Assembly: GCF_004683865.2 (NCBI RefSeq)
Contig: NZ_CP040763.1
Coordinates: 62,001-126,000, forward strand
Length of the DNA: 64,000 bases
Source of the DNA: Paracoccus liaowanqingii
GTDB taxonomy: Bacteria > Pseudomonadota > Alphaproteobacteria > Rhodobacterales > Rhodobacteraceae
Direction: 5' to 3'
Part shown: positions 33,501 to 41,878 of the stretch, one piece after another
Numbering within the stretch: the first letter of the stretch is position 1
Layout of the letters: each line of letters starts with the position of its first letter
Position numbers and translations under genes: made by a program
Notes under the pieces: model-generated
Database searches by the model: none
Told to the model about the DNA's origin: nothing
Seen by the model: the letters and a program-made list of their open reading frames with translations, nothing else

Positions 33501-34156
33501 CGCAATTCGCTCATGTCGGCACTCATGCTGTAGAAGACGTCCGAACTGGCGCGGGCCAGCGCGGTCAGCCGCTCGTCGCTGATCACGCGGCGCTGTTCGG
33601 CCGAGGTCAGGGCCAGCGCCATGTGCCGCACCAGCGCGGCAAAGCGGGCCAGGCTTTTCAGAAGCCGCGCATCCTCGGCCTCGAACCCCACCCCCGCGCC
33701 GTGGCGGAAGGCCCAGACCAAGCCCACCTGCGCGCCGCCCACCGCAAAGGGTGCCAGCAGCGCCTCGGCCGGGCCGGGCGGCAGGGTCGGGAAGGCGCGC
33801 TGCGGGGCGCCGATCAGCAGGACGGGATCGCGCGCCAGACGGTCGGCGCAGGCGCCGTCGGGCGGCGGCATGGTCCCATCCAGATGCGGCGCCCACAGCC
33901 CCGCAGCGGCGATCCAGCGCAGGCCCATCCCGGCGGGCTCCTGCAGGGTGATCCCGGCGGATCCGGCGCCGGTCAGGCGCAGGACGGTCCGGGACAGCTG
34001 GTGCAGCACGCCCGCGGGCCCGTCGCTCAGCGCATCGGACAGCGCGGCCAGCGCCAGCGTCTCGGCCTTGTAGTCGGGTTTGCGCGACGGGCGCTGGTCC
34101 AGCGCGCCGGTGATGACGATGTCCGCAAAGCCTGGGGTGACGGGATTACCGGTCAT
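30524..34156 (-). CDS. Multi-PAS/GAF HWE-family sensor histidine kinase
   Basis: A soluble 1210-residue kinase with no membrane segments. In order: a GAF-like domain (about 35-190), two near-duplicate PAS domains (about 200-440), a second GAF (about 460-620; GVGRCGYGQLDETGQLFTVK), three more PAS/PAC units (about 630-990), and an HWE kinase core. The phosphoacceptor His is in AELQHRTRNLIAVI, the N box is ALHELATNAVKYGAL, and DWRETG gives the W-x-E element that names the family. I start at the ATG at 34156; the frame is open for 52 more codons upstream without support. Many such kinases sense light, redox or small ligands; the ligand here is unknown. It overlaps the response-regulator gene. Confidence 0.9.
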   Translation of the reverse strand: MTGNPVTPGFADIVITGALDQRPSRKPDYKAETLALAALSDALSDGPAGVLHQLSRTVLRLTGAGSAGITLQEPAGMGLRWIAAAGLWAPHLDGTMPPPDGACADRLARDPVLLIGAPQRAFPTLPPGPAEALLAPFAVGGAQVGLVWAFRHGAGVGFEAEDARLLKSLARFAALVRHMALALTSAEQRRVISDERLTALARASSDVFYSMSADMSELRALVGGDFIPDTVSPSIDWLRDYLPPEDHPVALLAINEAIARKGIFQLEHRVRQLDGSIGWAQSRAVPILDAQGEILEWFGAASDVTLRKQAEDRLRDSEALFRAFALARSDAIYRMSPDWSQMRQLEGKAFLPDTSAPGGTWLDRYIHPDDQPHVYAAIAQAIAAKAVFELEHRVIRRDGSLGWTRSRAVPVLDDAGRITEWLGSASDITAARQAAQAQAEAEAALRASEERQAFLFRLSDALRTVVDPVGIMVATSALVGEHLGVGRCGYGQLDETGQLFTVKGDWTDGVMASHAGTCRVGDFGAAALAMYRRGEALIIEDTRLDPRLQGLAAIYEGLGGMRSGIAVPLVRDGRWIACFYVQQSAPRHWTAEDRILITEVAERTWSAVEHARAQEAMRDSEARFRQFAEVSPDVIWVRNIRSRQVEYVSPAFAEVYGAQLDSFVQDSTLQTWLGLVHPEDRARTLANVARVEAGEQVTHEFRIRHGRDGGTRWIRDTDFPLTDREGRVQRIAGIGHDITVQKRSLADLREREERLALIVENARDYAIFTTDPEGVITDWWEGAEAVFGWSRAEAVGMDARVLFTAEDRDRGAPDTEMRLALTTGRAPEVRWHLRKDGSRVFIEGALTRLGTEAAATGFLKIGQDMTDRHRAADALQASKARLKSLVEGIPQLVWRACDKGLWTWVSAQWLDFTGQSPEDSFGSGWYAVVHPDDHAEVRRAWDAATKSGLLDVEYRIRRASDGAWIWHHSRSVPVRNEAGRIGEWLGTSTDVQALKELQEGQEVLVAELQHRTRNLIAVIRAISDKTARGSDGVADFRARFHDRLAALSRVQGLLSRLADPDRVTFDELIRAELAAMCGECERLTLRGPPGIRLRSSTVQTLAMALHELATNAVKYGALGQPQGRLDVRWSLDPSGEGARPWLHIDWRETGVTMPPPGTPPAHPGQGRELIERALPYQLNARTYYDLGPEGVHCTISLPVSASAGPGEPHA

Positions 34157-34333
34157 GACTGACGCAGCCCTTCCTGAACCTTCCCGTCCGTGATCGCGCA
34201 TATGGCCTGCAAAAGCCACCGATTCCGTACAAGGGCGTACACTGCCGCCCCTCCGCGCCCCGCCCTCCCGCCCCCGGCAAGGGGGGTCGCCGCGCCGCAA
34301 TCCGCGCGGCATCGGTCTGGCCGGGCGCCGCTG

Positions 34334-34894
34334 TCATCCGGACGGATCGAAGCGGTCGATGCGGAAACCGTCATGAAGATCGGTCGCGCCCGGCCCCAAG
34401 CTGCTCGCCAGCAGCGCCACGGCCGAGGCGCCGTCCAGTGGCTCGTCGGTGGGTCCGGTCCAGTTCACGGCAATGACCGGGCCGGTCGCATGGTCCCGCA
34501 GCCAGCGGCCCAGTTCCGCGATCTCGTCCGGCGTCAGGAAATACAGCACCTCGGACAGCACGACCAGATCGGGGCGCAGCCGGGGCAGGTCCTGCGGGGC
34601 CGCACCCTCGATCACGGTGACCTGCGCCAAGGGGGCCAGCGCCCGCCGCGCCGACCCGATCGCGGCGGGGATGCAGTCCATCACCGTCAGCCGGGTGCAG
34701 CGCGGGGCCAGCTGCCCCGCGAAGGTGCCGTTGCCGCAGCCGATCTCCAGCGCCTCGAGGAAGGGACCGGGGCCAAGCGCCGACAGCGTGGCTGCGTATT
34801 TGCCCGCCTCGTAGGCACTGGTGCGGTGGTCCCACGGGTCGTCGCTGGCCTGATAGAGCCGCGTCAGATGATCCAGCGTGTCCTTACGGGGCAA
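34334..34894 (-). CDS. NodS-like class I SAM-dependent methyltransferase
   Basis: A 186-residue methyltransferase with the SAM-binding motif LEALEIGCGNGTFAGQLAPR near residue 47, the acidic partner in LTVMDCIPAAI, and the post-I region LVVLSEVLYFLTPDEI. The opening YQASDDPWDHRTSAYEAGKY is typical of NodS and NodS-like N-methyltransferases (DPW-x-x-x-x-S-x-YE). It is the last gene of a four-gene operon (glycosyltransferase, acyl-CoA dehydrogenase-like, PIG-L deacetylase, this gene) and overlaps the PIG-L gene by 11 bases. NodS methylates a deacetylated amino sugar, and a PIG-L deacetylase next door fits that chemistry (inference). Confidence 0.88.
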   Translation of the reverse strand: MPRKDTLDHLTRLYQASDDPWDHRTSAYEAGKYAATLSALGPGPFLEALEIGCGNGTFAGQLAPRCTRLTVMDCIPAAIGSARRALAPLAQVTVIEGAAPQDLPRLRPDLVVLSEVLYFLTPDEIAELGRWLRDHATGPVIAVNWTGPTDEPLDGASAVALLASSLGPGATDLHDGFRIDRFDPSG

Positions 34895-35576
34895 TGACGA
34901 TCTCCGGATGGGTCAGGAAATGGGCCTGGTGCGCCTCGGTCATGACGAAGCCCTCCGGGTCGTCGTCGATCAGCGCGGTCATCTGCGTGCGGTGGCAGGC
35001 CAGCGCCCGGGCCTTGGCCGCCCGCGCCGGGTCCGAGGCCGCGATCAGCCGCGCCGGGGCCCGCAGGTCGGTGAAGCGGCCCCAGACCGGATAGAAGGCC
35101 AGCGCGAGGTCGGGCCGGGCGGCGGCGATCCGGGCGGCCAGCCGCGCGACCTGCTGGTGGTCGACATGCGGATCCTCGACCCAGCTAGCCAGCAGCAGCG
35201 CGCCCTGCGGAATCAGCCGCCCGATCCGGGCCGCTGTTTCCGCATCGTCCGGGGCGCCGCAATCGGGATGGCCCAGCCAGGTCACCGTCGCGCGGGGGGC
35301 CAGGATCTGGACGGCGGCGTCCAGCTCGTCGTGCCGCGTCTGTGCCAGCCGCGCCGCAGGCCAGGCGCGAGAGCCGGGATGCGACCGCGCGCCATCCGTC
35401 ACGCAGATCACGTGGCAGGGCGTGCCGCGTGCCGCGGCATCGAACAGCAGCGCCCCGCAGCCCAAGGTCTCGTCATCGGGATGGGGCGCCAGCACGACCA
35501 GCACGCGGCCGCCCAGCAGGGCCGGCACGTCGACCGGGGTCGCGGTGGCCGCGACATGATCCAGAAAGCCGCTCAT
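34884..35576 (-). CDS. PIG-L/LmbE-family deacetylase
   Basis: A 230-residue zinc-dependent deacetylase of the LmbE/PIG-L family. The metal- and catalytic-site motif is VLVVLAPHPDDETLGCGALL near residue 30 (HPDDE), and the third zinc ligand is in WVEDPHVDHQQVARL. Enzymes of this family remove acetyl groups from N-acetylglucosamine conjugates or related compounds. The ATG at 35576 overlaps the stop of the acyl-CoA dehydrogenase-like gene (ATGA), so I use it instead of the longer upstream frame. Its products would be free amines, the type of substrate taken by the NodS-like enzyme encoded next. Confidence 0.9.
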   Translation of the reverse strand: MSGFLDHVAATATPVDVPALLGGRVLVVLAPHPDDETLGCGALLFDAAARGTPCHVICVTDGARSHPGSRAWPAARLAQTRHDELDAAVQILAPRATVTWLGHPDCGAPDDAETAARIGRLIPQGALLLASWVEDPHVDHQQVARLAARIAAARPDLALAFYPVWGRFTDLRAPARLIAASDPARAAKARALACHRTQMTALIDDDPEGFVMTEAHQAHFLTHPEIVIAP

Positions 35577-36613
35577 CCGACCCACCGCGCGCGCAGCTCC
35601 GGATCGGCCAGGATGCGCGTCACTGAGGCCAAAGCCAGCGCATCCGGCCCCGCCTGCCGCAGATAGAGGCTGAGGTCGCGGCGCACCCGGTCGGCGGGAT
35701 GCGCCGTCGCGAAGGAGGCCGCGCCAAGCGCCTGGTCCATCTCGGCCAGCAGCGCCACGGCCTGGTCGGCGGTAACCAGCCGCGCCAGGATCGCCGCCTC
35801 GGCATCCGCGGGCAGGGCATCCGCGCGCTCGATCCGGCAGGCGGCCTGCGCCAGCCACAGCCGCACCGTCTCGCAGCCGGTGATCATGCGGTGCAGGCGC
35901 ATGGCCTGCAGCGGCGCGTCCTGCTGGCCGCGCGCGGTCAGCTGGTCGGCGGTCATCGCGGTCAGCGCCCGCATCGCGCCCAGCTGCACGGCGGCATAGC
36001 GCCAGACGCCGCCATGGAAATGCGGCTCGGTCATGTAGGCGTCGGGCGGGCCCAGCTGGACGGCGTCGGCCAGCGCCAGCCCCTCCAGATCGCAGCGGCC
36101 CGAGGCGGTGGCCTTCATCCCCGACACCTGCCATTCGCCGGGGAAAAGCCGCCCCGCCAGCTGGTCGCGGCGAAACATCAGCAGGTGCAGCCCCCGATCG
36201 GACCGGGCGGTGACGATCATCCGGTCCAGCACGTCAGCACCGCTGGCGAACAGCTTCTGCCCGTGCAAGGTGCCGCCCTCCAGCCGGGCGGGGTCGGGAC
36301 CGTCGGCCCCCCAGATGCCGTGCAGCAGCCCCTGCCGGACCGCGTCCCGCGGGCCGTCGTGCAGATACAGCAGCTTGACCGCGTTCACATGGCCCTCGAA
36401 GATGCGGCCTGCCGACAGGTTGGCCCGGCCCATCCGCGACAGCGCGTCCAGCAGCCGCAGCGGATCGGGGGCGTTGTGGGCCAGCGCCAGACACTCGGCC
36501 AGCAGGCCGCTGCCCCGCAGCGCCGCCGCCAGCCCGGGCCCCGAGGGACCGTCCGCGCCGTCCCGGGGGGCCTCGGCCAGCAACCGCTCCGCCTGCGCGA
36601 TGGGGCAGGTCAT
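35573..36613 (-). CDS. Acyl-CoA dehydrogenase-like protein
   Basis: A 346-residue protein related to acyl-CoA dehydrogenases. SGPGLAAALRGSGLLAECLALAH, ALSRMGRANLSAGRIFEGHV, LHGQKLFASGADVLDRMIVTA and WQVSGMKATASGRCDLEGL follow the order of the FAD-binding N- and middle domains (each seen in part). It lacks the usual catalytic Glu region in recognisable form and is about 35 residues shorter than typical family members, so an altered role is likely. The ATG at 36613 overlaps the glycosyltransferase stop. It lies in a four-gene operon that also contains PIG-L and NodS-like genes. The substrate is unknown. Confidence 0.78.
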   Translation of the reverse strand: MTCPIAQAERLLAEAPRDGADGPSGPGLAAALRGSGLLAECLALAHNAPDPLRLLDALSRMGRANLSAGRIFEGHVNAVKLLYLHDGPRDAVRQGLLHGIWGADGPDPARLEGGTLHGQKLFASGADVLDRMIVTARSDRGLHLLMFRRDQLAGRLFPGEWQVSGMKATASGRCDLEGLALADAVQLGPPDAYMTEPHFHGGVWRYAAVQLGAMRALTAMTADQLTARGQQDAPLQAMRLHRMITGCETVRLWLAQAACRIERADALPADAEAAILARLVTADQAVALLAEMDQALGAASFATAHPADRVRRDLSLYLRQAGPDALALASVTRILADPELRARWVG

Positions 36614-37644
36614 TCGGCCACCATCGGCGCGCGCAGGGCCCGCCAGGCCGCGAAATCGGGCCGCACCCGCCCCGCCAGCAGGTCCGACAGCTCGGCCAGC
36701 CCCGCCTCGAGGTCCGAGGCGCGCAGATGCTGCGCGGGCGCTAGGCTGCGGCAGGGATAGGTCGCCAGATCGCCCGCCAGCGCCTCGGCCCACAGCCGGC
36801 CCAGCAGTCCGGGCGGCAGCATCGCCTGATCGGCCAGCGGGTCGTGGTCCTGCATGCGGTGGCGCAGGCAGGCCGCCATGCCGCCATCCGCCCGGCCCTG
36901 CAGGCGGGCCGAGACGCGGGCCTGCATCTCGGAGACGTAGCGGACCGACAGACCATCGGCCTCGGCGCGATGGACCATGGCGCGGTCCTCGCTGTGATCC
37001 ATGCGGGGCAGCCCGCCGACCGCCAGATAGCGGTCCGCCCGGATCGCCATCGAGGCGCCCGATTCCATGTAATGCGGACGCGGCGCGCCCAGGGGCTGGC
37101 GCCCGGCCATCTGGTCGATACAATGGCGGATCTGGTGCTGAAGGTCGGCATAGGCCTCTTCGACGCGAGTGATGCGGGCGCCCGAAGGGGTGGCCAGCAC
37201 ATGCGGCACCTCGCAGCTGATCGCGCCGCAGACCAGATCGGCGCCGCACTGCACGGCCTCCAGCGCGACGGCGATCCAGCGGGGCTGCGGCAGCGCGTCG
37301 GCATCGGTGGTCATCAGCAGCGCGCCGGGTCGGGCCGCCAGATCCATCGCCACCCGCCGTGCGCGGCCCGCGCTGGCCTCGGGCGTTTGGAAGGTGACGG
37401 TGCGGACCGACACCTCCAGCGCGGGATGGGTGAAGGCCCGGGCCACCGCGACGCTGGCATCGGTGCAGTTGTTGGCCAGGATCACCACGCCCACCGGCAA
37501 GGGCGCCAGCCGCGCGGCCTCGGCCAGGGCGGCCAGCAGCGCGGGGATCCGGTCCGCCTCGTTGCGGACCGGGATGGCGACGGTGACATGCGTCAGGGGA
37601 TCGGGCAAGCGCAGGCAGGGTGCGGTCAGGGGTGCGCCGTCCAT
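36610..37644 (-). CDS. Family 2 glycosyltransferase
   Basis: A 344-residue GT-A-fold glycosyltransferase. VTVAIPVRNEADRIPALLAAL is the N-terminal nucleotide-sugar motif, GVVILANNCTDAS follows, and the metal-binding DxD lies in LLMTTDADALPQPRW near residue 120; SGASMAIRADRYLAVGGLP is the acceptor-loop region. I start at the ATG at 37644, with GGAG seven bases upstream, rather than at 37674. It is the first gene of the glycosyltransferase - dehydrogenase - PIG-L - methyltransferase operon and overlaps the second by 4 bases. No membrane segment is evident. The sugar and acceptor are unknown. Confidence 0.88.
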   Translation of the reverse strand: MDGAPLTAPCLRLPDPLTHVTVAIPVRNEADRIPALLAALAEAARLAPLPVGVVILANNCTDASVAVARAFTHPALEVSVRTVTFQTPEASAGRARRVAMDLAARPGALLMTTDADALPQPRWIAVALEAVQCGADLVCGAISCEVPHVLATPSGARITRVEEAYADLQHQIRHCIDQMAGRQPLGAPRPHYMESGASMAIRADRYLAVGGLPRMDHSEDRAMVHRAEADGLSVRYVSEMQARVSARLQGRADGGMAACLRHRMQDHDPLADQAMLPPGLLGRLWAEALAGDLATYPCRSLAPAQHLRASDLEAGLAELSDLLAGRVRPDFAAWRALRAPMVAE

Positions 37645-37778
37645 CAATATACTCCGGGTCAATCCGGGGGCCAACCTTTCCCGGTGGGGGATGTTCCCGG
37701 CTAAATCGGCGCCGCCCGGGCGGCGGGCAGGACCCGGCGAAGATCAGCCGGTCGCGCGATGATCGAGGCGCCGCGGGC

Positions 37779-38590
37779 CTAGCCCGAGACGATGCTGCGC
37801 ACCGCCTCGGCGGCCAGGGGGCCATGCGGCGGCGGAACTCCTCGGGGTCCCATTCGGACAGCGAGGCGGCGATGTGGATCGCGGCGACCGGGCGGCCCGC
37901 CGCATCGGGAATGGCCACGCCAAGCGCGACCTCGCCCATCAGGATCTGCTCCAGCGCCAGGGCATGGCCGTTCCGGCGCGCCTGCGCGATCTGGTCGCGG
38001 ATGGCTGCGGGGTCGGTCAGGGTGCGGGGCGTCAGCTGCGGGTGGCGCGCCCCTTCCAGCAGCGCCGCGACCTCGGGTTCGGGCAGCAGCGCCATCACCG
38101 CCCAGCCCCCCGAGGTGCAGGCGGTGGGCACGCTGTTGCCGACCAGCGTGGCGAAGAAGCTCTCGCGCTTGCTCTGCATGCGGGCGGCATAGACCATGCG
38201 CGGGCCGTCGAACAGCGACAGGTCGATGCGCTCGCGCACGTTGCGGCGCAGCTCCAGCAGGATCGGGCTGGCGCGGCGCACCAGCGGGTTCATCCGCAGG
38301 TAGTCATGCGTCAGGTCCAGCACCGGCAGGTCCAGCCGGAAGCCGCGCCCGTCCTCGGCCAGGGTCAGGTATCCCAGCTTGCGGAAGGTGTGCACCAGGC
38401 GCTGCGCGGCGCTGCGGGTCAGCCCGGTGCGCGCGGCGATCTGGGTCAGGGTCAGCGCGCGGTCGGCGCCCTGGAACGCTTCCAGAACGCTCATTCCCCG
38501 GGCAAGCGACCGGACGAACAGGGCATCCTCTGCCTGCGGTCGTGCTGAAACCGGCTGATCGTCCGACACGGTCATCTCCGGCGTTGACAT
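37779..38590 (-). CDS. IclR-family transcriptional regulator, 3' end frameshifted at a G5 run
   Basis: A regulator of about 270 residues with an N-terminal winged helix (RGMSVLEAFQGADRALTLTQ, then TRSAAQRLVHTFRKLGYL) and an IclR effector domain (RRNVRERIDLSLFDGPRMVY, MGEVALGVAIPDAAGRPVAA). It is divergent from the M81 peptidase gene, 60 bases away, so it probably controls cluster D. After EEFRRRMAP the frame breaks: reading past 37817-37821 (five G on the plus strand) with one extra base gives LAAEAVRSIVSG and a TAG at 37779, the usual IclR ending. Without it the frame stays open for more than 2 kb. A missing base is the simplest reading. The start may be 38590 or 38575. Confidence 0.82.
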
Positions 38591-38603
38591 CGTTAAAACT
38601 GCA

Positions 38604-38637
38604 CCAATACACTCATCATGCAATGCAAGCGTATCGG
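38604..38637. promoter_or_regulatory. Inverted repeat in the IclR - M81 peptidase divergent region
   Basis: CCAATAC (38604-38610) and GTATCGG (38631-38637) match in six of seven positions as inverted arms 20 bases apart, with the short palindrome TGCAATGCA (38619-38627) between them. The whole divergent region is only 60 bases, so an operator for the IclR protein must lie here or nearby. The assignment is tentative. Confidence 0.35.
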
Positions 38638-38650
38638 ATGGCAATACTTT

Positions 38651-40183
38651 ATGGTGGCGTCCCCAGCCCTTGACCGATCCCCCCGCATCGCGCTGGCGGG
38701 CTTCGTGCATGAAAGCAATTCCTTTGCGCCCAGTGCGGCGGACATGGCGGCCTTCCTTCAGGGCGGCGGCTATCTGCCCTTGTGCCGGGGCGCGCAGATC
38801 CTGACGGGGGCGCGCGACGTGAACCTGCCGGTCGCGGGCGCCCTCGCCCATGCCGAGGCGCGGGGCTGGGATCTGGTGCCGCTGATCTGGGCGGGCGCCG
38901 TGCCCTCGGCCCCGGTCACGGCAGCCTGTTATCAGGACATCACCGACGAGATCATCGCCGGGCTGCGCCGGGCCGGGCCGCTGGACGGCGTGTTCCTGGA
39001 CCTGCATGGCGCCATGATGGCCGAGGGCACGCCCGATGGCGAGGGCGCGCTGCTGGCCCGGATCCGGGCCGAGGTCAGGCCGGACGTGCCCGTCGTCGCG
39101 GCACTGGACCTGCACGGCAATCTCAGCGCGCAGATGGTCGGGGCCGCCGACCGGATGGTGGGGTTTCGCACCTATCCGCATGTCGACATGGCCGAGACGG
39201 GCCGCCGCGCGGCGGTCGAGCTGGACCGGCTGCTGGCCGGCGCGCCCAGCTTCACGGCGTTCCGGCAGCTGGATTTCCTGATCCCCATCGCCTGGCAGGC
39301 GACCGATGCGGACCCCGCCGCCGCGATCTATGCCCTGCTGGATCAGGCCGATGCCCAAGGCCTCTGCGCCTCGGTCTTCATGGGCTTTCCGGCGGCGGAT
39401 TTCACCGATTGCCGCCCCTCGGTCATCGTTCACGCCGACAGCCAGGACCGCGCCGATGCCGCCGCCGACCGGATCGCGGAGGCGCTGCGCCAGGCCGAGC
39501 CCGCCTTCAACGGCCGCTCCTACGGCCCGGAGGCGGGCGTGGCCGAGGCGCAGCGCCTCGCGGCCAGCGCCCGCCGGCCCGTGGTCCTGGTCGACACGCA
39601 GGACAACCCCGGCGCGGGCGGCAATTCCGACACCACCGGCATGCTGCGCGCGCTGATCGACGCGGAGGCCCAAGCTGCCGCCATCGGCCTGATCTGCGAC
39701 CCCGAGGCCGCCGCCGCCGCCCATGCGGCGGGCACGGGTGCGACGATCACCCTGCCCCTGGGCGGCCGGTCCAACATCCCCGGCGACGCGCCCCTGACCG
39801 CGACCTTCACGGTCGAGGCGCTGTCGGACGGCCGTTGCCACGCCACCGGCCCCTATTACGGCGGCGCGCATCTGCGGCTCGGGCCCTCGGCCTGCCTGCG
39901 GATCGGGGGCGTGCGGGTCGCCGTCGCCTCGGAGAAGGCGCAGATGGCCGACCGGCAGATGTTCCGTTTCCTGGGGATCGTGCCCGAGGATCAGGCGATC
40001 CTGGTCGTGAAAAGCTCGAACCATTTCCGCGCCGATTTCACCCCGATCGCGCAAGCCATCCTGACCTGCACCGCGCCCGGCCCCATGCCGATCAGCCCGG
40101 CCAGCCTGCCCTTTCGCCACCTCGCTCCCGGCCTCCGCCTTGAACCGGGCGGCGCCCCCTTCATCCCCCCCGCGCAAGGCTGA
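38651..40183 (+). CDS. M81-family metallopeptidase (MlrC-like)
   Basis: A 510-residue protein of peptidase family M81, named after microcystinase C (MlrC). Family motifs are GFVHESNSFAPS at the N-terminus, VFLDLHGAMMAEG, VAALDLHGNLSAQM and FRTYPHVDMAETG, which hold the putative zinc-binding Asp and His residues, and QDNPGAGGNSDTTGMLRAL in the second domain. MlrC hydrolyses linear peptides; most M81 members occur, as here, in front of dipeptide-importer genes and have unknown substrates. I use the ATG at 38651; an in-frame ATG at 38618 would overlap the divergent control region. It leads operon D: peptidase, importer, two M20 hydrolases and an amidase. Confidence 0.9.
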   Translation: MVASPALDRSPRIALAGFVHESNSFAPSAADMAAFLQGGGYLPLCRGAQILTGARDVNLPVAGALAHAEARGWDLVPLIWAGAVPSAPVTAACYQDITDEIIAGLRRAGPLDGVFLDLHGAMMAEGTPDGEGALLARIRAEVRPDVPVVAALDLHGNLSAQMVGAADRMVGFRTYPHVDMAETGRRAAVELDRLLAGAPSFTAFRQLDFLIPIAWQATDADPAAAIYALLDQADAQGLCASVFMGFPAADFTDCRPSVIVHADSQDRADAAADRIAEALRQAEPAFNGRSYGPEAGVAEAQRLAASARRPVVLVDTQDNPGAGGNSDTTGMLRALIDAEAQAAAIGLICDPEAAAAAHAAGTGATITLPLGGRSNIPGDAPLTATFTVEALSDGRCHATGPYYGGAHLRLGPSACLRIGGVRVAVASEKAQMADRQMFRFLGIVPEDQAILVVKSSNHFRADFTPIAQAILTCTAPGPMPISPASLPFRHLAPGLRLEPGGAPFIPPAQG

Positions 40184-40224
40184 CGCCAGATCGCCCCGCG
40201 GCCCCGTTCAACAGAGAGGACATC

Positions 40225-41820
40225 ATGTTCAACCGACCCAGCCTAGCCTTCAAGACGGCAACCTTCGTCACCGCGGCCCTTCTGGGGACCACGATGCTGT
40301 CCGGCGCGGCCTTCGCGCAAAGCACCGTCAAGGCGGTGATGCATTCCGGCCTGCGCGTGCTGGACCCGGTGATCACCACCGCGCACATCACCCGCAACCA
40401 CGCCTACATGATCTATGACGTGCTGATCGCGCAGGACAGCGCGTTCCAGCCGCAGCCGCAGATGGCCGACTGGACCGTCTCGGACGACATGCTGACCTAT
40501 ACCTTCACCCTGCGCGATGGGCTGACCTTCCATGACGGCGCCCCGGTGACCGCCGCCGATGCGGTCGCCTCGCTGAACCGGTGGGGCCAGAAGGATGCGG
40601 GCGGGCAGGTCATCATGGACCGCACCGCCAGCCTGATGGCCACCGACGACACGACGATCACCTGGACCCTGACCGAGCCCTTCGTGCCGATGCTGGACGT
40701 GCTGTCCAAGCAGTCCGCCCTGCCCCCCTTCATCATGCCCGCCCGCATCGCCGAGACCTCGGCCGACGAGGCGATCACGGAATATGTGGGCTCGGGCCCC
40801 TTCCGCTTCGTCGAGGCCGAGTTCCAGCCCGGCCTGATGGTCGTCTACGAGAAGTTCGACGACTATGTCCCGCGCGACGAGCCCGCCGACTGGATGGCCG
40901 GGGGCAAGGTCGTGAACGTGGACCGCGTCGAATGGGTCAACATGCCCGACATCCAGACCGCCGTGAACGCGCTGTCGGGCGGCGAGGTCGACTATGTCGA
41001 GGCGATGCAGGTCGACCTGATCCCGCTGCTGGAGGGCGATCCGAACGTGGTGGTCGAGACCCGCGAGCCGACCGGCATGCAGACCATGACCCGCATGAAC
41101 TTCCTGCACCCGCCCTTCGACAACCAGCAGGTCCGCCAGGCGGCGCTGAAGGCGATCACGCAGGAACCGGTGCTGGCGGCCATGGTCGGCAACCCCGAAT
41201 ACTACTCGGTCTGCGGCGCGATCCTGGGCTGCGGCACGCCCTTGGCCAGCGACGCCCAGACCGAGACGCTGACGCAAGGCGGCGGCGCCGACGAGGCCCG
41301 CGCGCTGCTGGAGGAGGCGGGCTATGACGGCACCCCCGTCGTCCTGATGGCCCCCACCGACATGGTGGCCCTGGCCACGCAGCCGGTGGTCGTGTCGCAG
41401 ATGCTGCGCGAGGCGGGCTTCGAGGTCGAGTTGCAGCCGATGGACTGGCAGACGCTGGTCACCCGGCGCGCCAGCCAGGCGGCCCCCGCCGAGGGCGGCT
41501 GGAACATCTTCATCACCAACTGGATGGTCCCCGAGATCTCGAACCCGATCTCGAACCCGATGCTGAACGGGCGCGGCAGCGACGCCTGGTTCGGCTGGCC
41601 CGAGGATGAGACGATCGAGGCCCTCAAGGAGGACTTCATCGACGCCGAGACGCCCGAGGCGCAGGTCGAAGTCGCCCAGCAGATCCAGACCCACGCGCTG
41701 GACAACGGCCTGCTGATCCCGCTTGGCCAGTACACCCTGCCCCAGGCCCGCCGCGCCACGATCACCGACATGATCCAGTCGCCGGTGCCGGTCTTCTGGG
41801 GCATGCAGAAGGCGGAATGA
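40225..41820 (+). CDS. ABC transporter substrate-binding protein, SBP_bac_5 family (cluster D)
   Basis: A 531-residue periplasmic binding protein with a signal peptide (MFNRPSLAFKTATFVTAALL, cleavage near AAFAQ). TYTFTLRDGLTFHDGAPVTA is the SBP_bac_5 signature, and GSGPFRFVEAEFQPGLMVVY follows. It lies 41 bases after the M81 gene. The region after its stop has a perfect 9-bp hairpin (41829-41852) before the permease genes. The ligand is probably the peptide-like substrate of the M81, M20 and amidase enzymes of the operon. Confidence 0.92.
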   Translation: MFNRPSLAFKTATFVTAALLGTTMLSGAAFAQSTVKAVMHSGLRVLDPVITTAHITRNHAYMIYDVLIAQDSAFQPQPQMADWTVSDDMLTYTFTLRDGLTFHDGAPVTAADAVASLNRWGQKDAGGQVIMDRTASLMATDDTTITWTLTEPFVPMLDVLSKQSALPPFIMPARIAETSADEAITEYVGSGPFRFVEAEFQPGLMVVYEKFDDYVPRDEPADWMAGGKVVNVDRVEWVNMPDIQTAVNALSGGEVDYVEAMQVDLIPLLEGDPNVVVETREPTGMQTMTRMNFLHPPFDNQQVRQAALKAITQEPVLAAMVGNPEYYSVCGAILGCGTPLASDAQTETLTQGGGADEARALLEEAGYDGTPVVLMAPTDMVALATQPVVVSQMLREAGFEVELQPMDWQTLVTRRASQAAPAEGGWNIFITNWMVPEISNPISNPMLNGRGSDAWFGWPEDETIEALKEDFIDAETPEAQVEVAQQIQTHALDNGLLIPLGQYTLPQARRATITDMIQSPVPVFWGMQKAE

Positions 41821-41828
41821 TCCAAGCC

Positions 41829-41852
41829 GGGGGCGGCGGCCGTGCCGCCCCC
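41829..41852 (+). promoter_or_regulatory. Intercistronic hairpin between binding-protein and permease genes (cluster D)
   Basis: Perfect arms GGGGGCGGC (41829-41837) and GCCGCCCCC (41844-41852) with a six-base loop, 9 bases after the binding-protein stop. No U run. The position is the same as that of the hairpins in clusters A and C. Confidence 0.6.
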
Positions 41853-41878
41853 GCCGTTCTTCGATCCGGAGGGTCGTG

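Noticed and set aside
35573..40177. A minus-strand frame open for more than 1500 codons
   Set aside because: It runs through the reverse complement of the M81 gene and links the IclR and dehydrogenase-like genes only because of high GC and the frameshift at 37817-37821. The real genes are shorter and have their own starts.
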